Positions 1 to 8,824 of a stretch of DNA of 64,000 nt are shown here, in pieces (position 1 is the first letter of the stretch; the number at the start of each line of letters is the position of its first letter). Location: positions 1 to 64,000 of the forward strand of contig JAZKJV010010618.1 in assembly GCA_037367405.1 (NCBI GenBank). The letters run 5' to 3'. The notes beneath the pieces were generated by a model, which was not told the origin of the DNA, did not search any database, and worked only from the letters and a program-made list of their open reading frames with translations. This stretch comes from Ottelia alismoides (taxonomy: Eukaryota; Streptophyta; Magnoliopsida; Alismatales; Hydrocharitaceae). A program made the translations under genes and the position numbers.

Positions 1-144
1 TAAACATCCTAATTCCTCCCGCAACCTCGTAAACTTGCTCCGTCTTACCCAACAAACCCTGCCGTCAATTCTAACTATATTTGAGTTAGTTACTTGGGTT
101 AGTCTTGAGTTAACATAACCAATTTACTATCTAGTTGAAAAAAA

Positions 145-1367
145 GGGATTTCTACCCGGCAGACCCTGTAATCTTTTGCAATTACCGCTACGACCTCTGA
201 AACATCCTAATTCCTCCCGCAACCTCGTAAACTTGCTCCGTCTTACCCAACAAACCCTGCCGTCAATTCTAACTATATTTGAGTTAGTTACTTGGGTTAG
301 TCTTGAGTTAACATAACCAATTTACTATCTAGTTGAAAAAAATAAGAAAAAATAAATCGACGGAGACGGGGGATCCATCCTCAGGGGGGCTCCATCCACA
401 GGGGGCCTCCATCCCACGGGAGAAGCAGGGTGGGCGGGCTCCATCGTCTGGAGAGCAGCAGGGGCTCCATCGTCTGGAGAACAACAGCGGTCCTCCATCA
501 ACGGAGCAGGGGGACTCCATCAACGGGGGAAGCCGGGGGAGGCATGGGGGGGGGGGGCTCCATCGCCAGGGGAAGCCCGAGGGGGGGGGGGGGCTGCATC
601 ATCGGGGGAGAGCAGCAGGGGCGCAGCGGCGGCGCGCGGGTAGCAGCATCAGCGGCATCGCCGGAGGGGGGATTCAGCGGCCGGGGGGGGGGGGGGGGGG
701 GCGGGGTCCTCCATCGCGCGGGGGGTGGGGGGCTCCATCGCGCAGGGGGAAGGGGCTCCATCGTGTCGGGGTCTTCCATCGCGCAGGGGGGAGGGGGGGT
801 CTTCCATCTCGCGCGCGCGCGGGGGAGGGGGGGTGGGTTCTTCCATCGCGCGGGGTGGGGGGCTCCATCGGGCGGGGGGTGGGGGAAGTAGCGGCAGCCG
901 GGGGGTGGGGGAAGCAGCGGTGGTCGGGGGGTGGGAGAAGCAGCGGCGGCCGGGGGTGGGGGGAAGCAGCAGCGGGTACTCGTCGGCGCGCGGGGGGGGG
1001 GGGGGAGCAGCTGCAGCAGCGGGGGGGGGAGCAGCTGCAGCGGGCAGGGTGGGGCCTCCGTCGGCCGGGCACCGAGCAGGGGGGCCTCCATAGCAGCGGC
1101 AGCTGGGGGCGGGAGCCGAGCAGCGACGGCAGCGCAGGGGGGGTGTTGGATGGTGGCATTCAATGTAAATTTAATAAATAAAATGGGTATAGTATAAAGG
1201 AACATAACGGAATCTGGTCAACTTTAACGGGTCAATTAACGGGTCTTAACCGCAGGGTCTGTAGGGTAAGGGTTAGCAACTTTACGAGGTTGCGGGAGGA
1301 ATTAGGATGTTTCAGAGGTCGTAGCGGTAATTGCAAAAGATTACAGGGTCTGCCGGGTAAAAATCCC
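145..1367. mobile_element. Mutator-like element B, inserted inside copy A
   Basis: The left terminus GGGATTTCTACCCGGCAGAC begins at 145, and its reverse complement, with small differences, ends at 1367. The inverted repeats match almost perfectly for about 85 bp and then at lower similarity to about 120 bp. The 10-bp sequence TTGAAAAAAA occurs at 135-144 and again at 1368-1377, which is a clean target duplication within the 9-11 bp range of Mutator elements. The interrupted site is the element's own subterminal sequence; the uninterrupted version is seen inside B near 333-342. No transposase reading frame is present. Long open frames on both strands of the core follow from its G/C composition and are not annotated as genes. 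Confidence 0.8.
361..1150. other. G-run-rich core of MULE copy B
   Basis: The plus strand is packed with G runs, including 19 consecutive G at 683-701, separated by repeated CTCCATCG and AGCAGCGG units. Frames on both strands stay open for 150-280 codons, but they encode low-complexity Gly/Arg/Ser or Pro-rich sequence that differs between copies A and B because the G runs change length. I see no domain. The region has strong G-quadruplex potential. It could be a captured GC-rich gene fragment (a Pack-MULE), but the parent cannot be recognised. Confidence 0.6.
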
Positions 1368-1395
1368 TTGAAAAAAATAAGAAAAAATAAATCGA

Positions 1396-2155
1396 CGGAG
1401 ACGGGGGGATCCATCCTCAGGGGGGCTCCATCCACAGGGGGCCTCCATCCACGGGAGAAGCAGGGTGGGCGGGCTCCATCGTCTGGAGAGCAGCAGGGGC
1501 TCCATCGTCTGGAGAACAACAACGGTCCTCCATCAACGGAGCAGGGGGACTCCATCAACGGGGGAAGCCGGGGGAGGCATGGGGGGGGGGGGGCTCCATC
1601 GCCAGGGGAAGCCCGAGGGGGGGGGCTGCATCATCGGGGGAGAGCAGCAGGGGCGCAGCGGCGGCGCGCGGGTAGCAGCATCAGCGGCCGGGGGGGGGGG
1701 GGGCGGGGTCCTCCATCGCGCGGGGGGTGGGGGGCTCCATCGCGCAGGGGGAAGGGGCTCCATCGTGTCGGGGTCTTCCATCGCGCAGGGGGGAGGGGGG
1801 TCTTCCATCTCGCGCGCGCGCGGGGGAGGGGGGGCGGGGTTCTTCCATCGCGCGGGGTGGGGGGCTCCATCGGGCGGGGGGTGGGGGAAGTAGCGGCAGC
1901 CGGGGGGTGGGGGAAGCAGCGGCGGTCGGGGGTGGGAGAAGCAGCGGCGGCCGGGGGTGGGGGGAAGCAGCAGCGGGTACTCGTCGGCGCGCGGGGGGGG
2001 GGGGGGGGGGAGCAGCTGCAGCAGCGGGGGGGGAGCAGCTGCAGCGGGCAGGGTGGGGCCTCCGTCGGCCGGGCACCGAGCAGGGGGGCCTCCATAGCAG
2101 CGACAGCTGGGGGCGGGAGCCGAGCAGCGACGGCAGCGCAGGGGGGGTGTTGGAT
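1396..2155. other. G-run-rich core of MULE copy A
   Basis: This is the second copy of the same GC-rich core, collinear with 361-1150. It differs mainly by expansion and contraction of G runs and by a small deletion near 1683, where copy B has extra sequence at 655-680. The length changes shift every reading frame relative to copy B, which argues against a conserved protein. Confidence 0.6.
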
Positions 2156-2390
2156 GGTGGCATTCAATGTAAATTTAATAAATAAAATGGGTATAGTATA
2201 AAGGAACATAACGGAATCTGGTCAACTTTAACGGGTCAATTAACGGGTCTTAACCGCAGGGTCTGTAGGGTAAGGGTTAGCAACTTTACGAGGTTGCGGG
2301 AGGAATTAGGATGTTTCAGAGGTCGTAGCGGTAATTGCAAAAGATTACAGGGTCTGCCGGGTAAAAATCCCTTAAAACAACATGTATTGA

Positions 2391-2612
2391 AAGAGCCCCT
2401 CTAGTGGTCTGGTGGTAAAAGCACTGGCTACCACTTTAAATGATCAGGATTCGAATCCCCCTACTAGTAAAAAAACCCATCACACCCACAAGCATCGAGC
2501 CTATTAGTGAATAGCACACGGCAAACCATGTGGTGCAATAATGATGCACGGGGTAGGCGTTCACCACGTGGCCACACGTGTTAGGTCACTCCATGTTAGA
2601 ATCAAAAGTTGA
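2391..2612 (+). mobile_element. tRNA-derived SINE-like sequence
   Basis: The sequence contains TGGTCTGGTGGTAAAAGCA (about 2405-2423), like a polymerase III A box, and GGATTCGAATCC (2447-2458), like a B box, at tRNA spacing. No acceptor stem can be formed, so it is not a working tRNA. A unique tail containing GCACACGGCAAACCATGTGG follows, as in plant SINEs of the Au type. The 3' boundary is not defined by an obvious A or T tail, so the end coordinate is a guess. Confidence 0.5.
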
Positions 2613-2773
2613 ACCCACAAGACAAGAGACATGCTCCATCATAGCCAAGTGGCATTATAATTAGGTGAAAATGAATACTGTAAATATCTTCTATTTTATA
2701 TCTGAAGAACAAACTGTTGACAGCCTACATTTCACCGTAAAATTGGCTAAAAGAGAAGGCCTACAAAGAACTA

Positions 2774-3345
2774 TTATTTGTCAGCGCACCACAGACTAGG
2801 CCAGAGCATCAGATGAATTGTTCGCAACACCATTCCCTTCTGCAACATAATTCTGTACAAAACATGCTGCTCCCAGTCAGATCTGATACCGAACGGGTTC
2901 TCCTCGATCCATCGCTCGCCGAAGCTGCTTTCCACAGTTAGCACTTTTTTGTAGCACCCAAGGAATTCATCCTTCACTCTTTTGGCAACCTCTTCTAAAT
3001 CGGTCTGCGGGAAAATCTGCAACCATTTAAATGTAAACTGTGTAATTCGTTCATGGGACACAACATGAGAAGGCTTGTATTGACAATCAACATGTCTTCA
3101 TCCCTTTCGGGTTTGATACCTTTGGGTTCTTGGCGTCCGAAGCTGTAGAGCTCCTTAAGAGGGTCCAGAAAATTATGCATAGCAATGTCATGGTTCCCAG
3201 GTCTTTGGATGTTGTGTTCCGAAGAATTGGATTTGCCATCCAAAAGGGATTGGCGGCGTAGCTTGTTGCCCGTCTCCCAACAGTTTCGTTGTAATATGTC
3301 TTGATTTATTTGTCCTTTTTTTTGTATTTGGTTACCCTACAACCG
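2774..3345 (-). pseudogene. unrecognised coding-like fragment(s)
   Basis: Read from high to low coordinates, one frame is open from about 3345 to 2995 without an ATG near its beginning. It includes the segment MHNFLDPLKELYSFGRQEPK. A second frame covers 3061-2774 and includes DLEEVAKRVKDEFLGCYKKV and ends in a stop at 2774. Both have the mixed composition of real protein rather than low-complexity sequence. A GT at the end of the QEPK codons (about 3111) and an AG in TGGTTGCAG (about 3022) could bound a short intron, but the phases do not join cleanly. I do not recognise the family. It may be the tail of a host gene, a degraded copy, or chance. Confidence 0.25.
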
Positions 3346-4388
3346 TCGACATCGGTTGAACATGAAAGGATCAAGACAACTTTGGGAAACATCAATGAAA
3401 ATATGCTTCAAACAGTGTATGAGAACAATGATTATTTACAGTTCATATTTCACAATCAATAATCTTACCATTAGTCATGCCCAAAATCATACTAATGCTA
3501 AAGGTGATGATAATAACCTATAAATCATCTTATCAAGACAGGAACAGTAATAACATATCCTGTTGACTTGCGAGTAGACACTGAAAACCAGCAGTGTCAA
3601 ACTTGATGTGCTTAAGAACTATTAACCAGATAAGCATTGTCGTTCTACGATTGGCTGAGAGAAACTTTTCAACAAGTAGAATGCTAGATACATTACTCAG
3701 CAATTTTGAAGATCAAAATTTGCAGATCAAGTTCATTTAGCAAGGATCTTCAGTTGGAAGTATTCGTTTAAATCATATGATTGAAATACCCAGTCTTTTT
3801 GAAGACCCTTGGAGAGATTGTAGGATGGCTCAAGCACAGAAACAAGGGATGTTTGAAAAAGAAGACAACAAGATTAGCCCAATGCAATGGATGGAGGAGC
3901 CGCAAAGATGTTGCGCCGATGTTAGGTGCTGATGCTATACCTTGGCAATAGTAAACATTTGGGACATAATCCTGCTATCACCATTTCAGTATATACTCAG
4001 TTTAAGTTCGTGGAGTACAGATACAGTTCAGCCTCCCTAACCATTTGAACAAAGTTGAACCAGTAGCAAGAGATTCATCAAACCAGATCCGGTGTTCTTA
4101 TTGTCGAATTCCCATTTTTATGTCATTTTAATCTGCAAAAGATGGCCTGCATCCACACCACAATTAGCCAAAAATTGCAAGCAGAATTGTTTCCATTTTT
4201 GCTCAATGGAATAATCCCATCAAATGTCACCAAGAGATAGACCTACAGCAGCTCTTGCATATCCTTGTTGGATCAACTACCTTGAGAACCTATCTCAAGA
4301 GAGGAGCCCTTTCCTGTTAGTGAATGGAAACTATTCTTGCGCTTTCCTGTCAGTGAATTGAAACTATTCGCAATGACCACTTATAGAC
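3346..4388. other. no gene seen
   Basis: AT-rich sequence with stops in all frames. I see no domain, no clear repeat and no RNA gene. If the minus-strand fragments on both sides belong to one gene, this would be intron. Confidence 0.4.
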
Positions 4389-4631
4389 TTATAGTAGCGG
4401 CAATAAATCATCACCTAAGAAGATAACAACAGTATTCCCAGCACCTAATGCTAGTTGTCCACAGCCAAGATATACCTCCGGTCTTTTATGAACATACACA
4501 ACCATAACTTTGACCATGGCAGAAGGAGCATCATAAAGAAAAATATTAAAACCAAGAGCAAAATCCATGTGACAAATGCGTCTGTCGCAAAGACAGCTTG
4601 TAAAAACACCCACCCAATTCACCGACTCTCG
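4389..4631 (-). pseudogene. coding-like fragment, possible exon
   Basis: An open frame of about 80 codons runs from 4631 to a stop at 4389. It includes MVVYVHKRPEVYLGCGQLAL and then a hydrophobic stretch ending in VIFLGDDLLPL. It begins just after stop codons in an A/T-rich stretch. The composition looks like protein, but no family is recognised and no start codon with good context is present. It could be an exon of the same broken gene as 2774-3345. Confidence 0.2.
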
Positions 4632-4689
4632 TCATCAAGCGACATTTTTTTATAAATAACTAAGCATTTATAAAACTGCCTTGTAGCTG

Positions 4690-5090
4690 ATCAGCAGTGT
4701 AAATTTATGAAAACCCCTTTCAACATGGATTATTGCATAGAATCAAACCTTGTTGGAGCATCGGTATTAAGCGATGTGCTGCATTGTTTGAATCCAGTGA
4801 AAAGTCGGCAAGGGCCATACATTGTTACCCGGGTGTAGTGCAAAATATATGACTAATTTTTGAATGATTATGACTCGAGTAATGGGGCAGGGGGATTAAT
4901 TCCTATCAACACTCCCCCTTCCATTTGTGAGATAGGTAGCCAACAAGCAGTGCAAAATTGTAGAAACCCTTTTAACATTAATGATTCACTAGGATTCCCA
5001 TAAGCGTCATGTTGCATTGTGGAATCTAGTGAAAAGATATCAAGGACGCCTAAACCATCACCCGAATATAGTATAAGTAAAGGAGAATAT
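4690..5090 (+). repeat. diverged tandem duplication (about 4690-4870 and 4943-5090)
   Basis: Two blocks share the order CAGTG.AAATT, GAAACCC.TTTAACAT, GCATTGT.GAATC.AGTGAAAAG and a later ACCCG.ATATAGT-type motif. The second follows the first by roughly 250 bp. No coding content is apparent. The block may be part of a decayed transposable element that continues into the Copia LTR end at 5107. Confidence 0.4.
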
Positions 5091-5106
5091 GGTGGATCTA
5101 ATATAT

Positions 5107-5400
5107 GTGTTAAAGCATGTGTCGGAGTCCAATTATCACATCCACAAGTTTAGTCCTACATTTTTGTGAGTGGGACTTGATCTTACTGGTGGAGCTATAC
5201 AAGAAGCCTCGCACCACCTGCAACAATTGAGAGGAAAGAGTTCATTATACATATTCAGCCCTTGTACGTGTTTTTTCCGTGGTTTCATACTGCTCTTTAT
5301 TGAGTATGATTCCACGTAAAATCTCATGTTCTTTATCATTCTTTATCTCTGATTACGTTTCCGCATTCTTGTTTTCTACATGATATCAGAGCTGGTTCCA
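5107..5400 (+). mobile_element. Copia-type LTR remnant with primer-binding site
   Basis: The sequence ending GTTTTCTACA at 5380 is followed at once by TGATATCAGAGCTGG (5381-5395). That closely matches the TGGTATCAGAGC primer site for initiator-Met tRNA of plant Copia elements. The upstream 270 bp (from about GTGTCGGAGTCCAATTATCAC) would be the LTR. No matching second LTR or pol occurs nearby, so only a fragment survives. Confidence 0.5.
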
Positions 5401-5790
5401 TTTTACAGATTTGTTCTTGTTTTATTATCAAAGATCCATTCAAGTTCAAGAATTTTTGTTCAATGCGGTTTGTTCTAGGGTTCCTGATGGAGCCCTAATT
5501 CTGTGCAACCTCCACCGATGCCAATAACGATCAGAGTGGTTCGAATATTCTAGGTCTGATTCTGGTTATTATATTTTCTGAAGACATTCGATTTAGGAAC
5601 GTACACAATCTTTGGATCCACATTCCAGGCAGCGGTTCTAACCAACTAGGGTTCGGTTGAAATCCTACTTCCCAAATCATCTCCAGTTTGAGTTCGCAGA
5701 ACCCTAGCAGTATGAAGAAGCAGTGGCAGTGGTAGCCTCTCGAGCCCTCAAAAATGGAGTCCTCAAGGTCGGACATCCCATTCGAACTCT

Positions 5791-5937
5791 ATTCGTTTGG
5801 TTGCAGGGTTGGGCAGGGTTGGGTTGGGTTGGGGTACCCCTGTGAATAGTAAACTGTGAGGAGGATTGGGAGGGTTGGAAGGAGGGGTACCCGGGTTGGG
5901 CCAACCCAACCCTGCCCAACCCTGCAACCAAACGAAT
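5791..5937. mobile_element. MITE with near-perfect terminal inverted repeats
   Basis: ATTCGTTTGGTTGCAGGGTT at 5791 is mirrored by its reverse complement ending at 5937. The inverted arms span about 37 bp (GGGTTGGG repeats inside), separated by a loop of about 70 bp containing GTGAATAGTAAACTGTGAGG. A terminus like GTTTGGTT is common in plant PIF/Harbinger-type MITEs. No convincing target duplication was found, so the superfamily is uncertain. Confidence 0.65.
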
Positions 5938-5941
5938 CCTA

Positions 5942-6036
5942 GGGCCTGTTTGGTTGCTGGGTTGGACTGGGTTGGGTTGGACTGGGTTGGGGTGGGTGAA
6001 TAGTAATCTGTGAGGAGGAAGTACCCTAGGGGGCCA
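5942..6036. mobile_element. partial MITE related to its neighbour
   Basis: Starting GGGCCTGTTTGGTTGCTGGG, this shares the GTTGGACTGGGTTGGG repeats and the GTGAATAGTAATCTGTGAGG core with the MITE at 5791-5937. It lies 4 bp from it and ends near GGGGGCC (6030-6036). It may be one arm of a second element into which, or beside which, the complete copy inserted. Confidence 0.5.
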
Positions 6037-8605
6037 AATGCAAATTATATGCAAGAATGAAGCGAAAATGCAATGAATCAAACTCGAAAATTGCTTAATG
6101 TTGGCATTTTAGCATGATGAATCATTAATTCATCACAAAACGAGCACGAACTTTACAAGGGTAGCGTGAGTATCACAATTATGATGTGTTACATACAAAG
6201 GTTAACAAAGAATCATGAATTTTGTAAAGGAGCACAAAAATTACAAAGACTAATGCATGTTACTTTCAAAAAGTGTTTGGCAAATGACATGGATGGTATA
6301 TTGCAATTATACAATTCATTTTACAAAGGGCAATACAATTTTATAAAAGAAAATTACTCATTTACTAAAAACTATTGATTGAAATGTAAAAAAAAGGTAT
6401 TGTTAGATTCCACATAAACTAATTGGGGTTAATAAAAATATGCATGATCTAATGGTTGAGAATATATTTAAAAATGATAAATAAAGGAATTAACCGAAAA
6501 TTACAAATAAAATGAGCCGAAAATTATAATTGGCGTTATTAAATGAAGTGATTGGAATATGCTTTTGGATAAGATACACATAGGTTGAAATCCAACGGTT
6601 CTTCTTGTACGCTCACCATAGAAATGATGAGACCCCACCTCATTTGAAGAGGTCCCTATATATTATGAATAGATACCTATGTTGAAGGAGGAAAATTAGT
6701 GCGTATAATAGCAAGAAAAATTAGTCAGGTCGAGGTCATGGGACGATTTACACGCTGGGTCGATCCTACCCAATGCTTTATCCCTAAGCGTGAGGGGAGG
6801 ATGTATTGGGGTGGGGAGTGGAGGAGGAATGACGGCGGAGGGGGTTCTCTTGGTGGGGGGACTTGTAGAAGAGGTCTTTAGGAGGAAAATTCGCCCACTC
6901 GGTATGTCTATTATGAATATGTACCCCTTGAGATCGAGAAACCTCTTGGATCTTATTAACCAAAGAGATACGATTTTAAGCTATGGTTAGATTAGCACTA
7001 ATCAAGAATCCCTCAAGGAATTCCAAGAGTTATCGGTATACGTTCATTCCAAACTTTATCTCGCTTTTCAAGATTCATTGATTGAATCAATCAAACACAC
7101 TTCTAAAATTTGTTACATTGTTACATTTTTGAAAGACCATGCATTATGTCTCCAATAGTTCATCCTTACCGAGTGTATTTAGTAAAAGTATTATAAAATC
7201 CATACATGATATTCAGATATAAACTATTTGATACAAGTGCATTTACACTCTTTTTGTTAAGTATTATTATCATTCATATTCCATACATATCCATTGTAGC
7301 GTAATTGTATTGCCATCCATATTCCAAAAGGTATCCATCCTTGTATTGATACCAGTTCCATTATATTCATATAAATCTTAATTTACTTGGATACTTTAGG
7401 TGCAAGTACCAGTTTTGTAGCAAATGTATGTCTGATATATAACAAAATAGTCTCTTTTTTTGTTTCCTCTAATTCAATTGAGAAAAAAGAGCCATTGATA
7501 GATCAGTAATGGTAGGCGTGAGATGCACTTGTTTAAGGATTGTTATCAGTTGTGTATCTCTAAGATATTACAATATGAGTAATGTCTCTCCCTTTTTTGG
7601 AATATCAGTTGTGCCCCCAACTTCTTCTACAATGATCACTTGTCCTCCTTCCTCCATCAGGAGGATGAAGGCAACCGCCATCGACAGTGGGTGGAGAATA
7701 TGAGAACACCAATGGAGATGTCACCATTAGTCTTTTCCAACTGGGAATGGGAGCAGCAGAGAGCTCTCACGAAGTAGAGGAAGTCAAAATGGGAGGTGGG
7801 GAGGAGTGCTTAAGGAAGCTCGATGGGAAGGCGAAGGCCCAAGCAAGGACGAGCCTCGCCACATCAAGCTCGACCAACCGTGCAAGGGCAACGGGGTCAC
7901 ATCAAGTTGGGCTCCAGTCCTCCTTACCAGATCTACGTGAGAAGCGACAACGAAGGAGTTGGGAGGGTGGTGCGTGATGCTACTCCCATATTTACTCCAC
8001 CCCCCCAAGGATGTTGAGCTCACTGACAGGCAATTCGATGCGGATGGTGTGAATCTTACAGAACTCAGCGGGGAGTATCTGGACACTTGAGCCCTCTTGA
8101 CCACACCGTGATTTGAAAAAACGTAGTTAAGTTTAATTTATTGATGGCTAAAGTAATAAAAAGACACAAGTGATAGAACAATAAGACATCGGGAGCTCAA
8201 CTGATAATCCCAAAAAAAAGAGGGCATAACTGATCACTGATAAAAACTCTTTTTTAATTATAAAACTCGTATAATCTCATAGTTTTAAAGCTCGTTAAAA
8301 CAAATAATTAACTACCAACTTAGGATTTAAAAATAGATGTGAAAGTAAATCACAAGTAGAACTGATGCACGAATGCTGATAAAAGGATTTACTTCTCTGA
8401 TCCAAAGGCCGAGAATGCACGAACGACTGGCGATAAACGGGGATAAGACGAACTATAAGAGCCTCTCGTATCGTCTCACTTTTTGAGAGAAAAATAAAGG
8501 TGATAATGTCTTTGATAGGGGGGGTGCAAAACGCAGGTATCAGTGTAACAACCCATCCAATTGTAAAGAAACCCCCCCCCCCCCAAGGACATACAATGGG
8601 CAAAT
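6037..8605. other. intergenic region without a recognisable gene
   Basis: Mostly AT-rich, with a GC-richer patch at 6690-6890 and a C run at 8571-8584. A short coding-like stretch at about 7921-8075 reads RSDNEGVGRVVRDATP and then, after a C run that changes frame, KDVELTDRQFDADG to a stop. It might be the tail of a broken gene, but it is too short to identify. I see nothing else to annotate. Confidence 0.4.
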
Positions 8606-8611
8606 TTTATT
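8606..8611 (-). promoter_or_regulatory. candidate polyadenylation signal of the chaperonin gene
   Basis: AATAAA on the minus strand, 214 bp downstream of the chaperonin stop codon at 8825-8827, is at a usual distance for a plant 3' UTR. Other A/T-rich near-matches exist, so this is only a candidate. Confidence 0.35.
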
Positions 8612-8824
8612 GAAAATACAAACAGGCTTCCACTAAATTAGGTGTGAATTTAAGTGATCAACTCACATGATGAAAATGCCCGTATGCATAGGAAGAAAAT
8701 CGCTGCCAATCTCACCCATACATTTATAATAGAAAAAGTCCCGAACTATCTATCCTTTAGAAGCTTCTCTAAACTCAAAACTCCAGGTAAACCGGCCCGA
8801 AGGCAGCCGAATGTTATGGGGTGC

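Larger units (their letters stand above)
1..2371. mobile_element. Mutator-like (MULE) element A, left end outside window
   Basis: This is the outer of two copies of one terminal-inverted-repeat element. Its right terminal repeat occupies about 2250-2371 and ends in AAAAATCCC. The sequence at 2-144 matches the subterminal part of copy B (200-342), so roughly 55 bp of the left end lie before the window. Copy B interrupts it at 145-1367, and the body resumes at 1378. Terminal repeats over 80 bp long, a 10-bp target duplication around the inner copy and a GC-rich core fit a Mutator-like element. No transposase is visible, so it is non-autonomous. The target duplication of A itself cannot be checked because its left end is missing. 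Confidence 0.7.

Noticed and set aside
333..2209. Long open frames of 150-300 codons on both strands in the MULE cores
   Set aside because: They are Gly/Arg/Ser- or Pro-rich low-complexity translations of G runs, are open in several frames at once, and are shifted between the two copies by run-length changes.
2405..2470. A tRNA gene
   Set aside because: A- and B-box-like motifs are present but no acceptor stem pairs, and a non-tRNA body follows. A SINE-like origin fits better.
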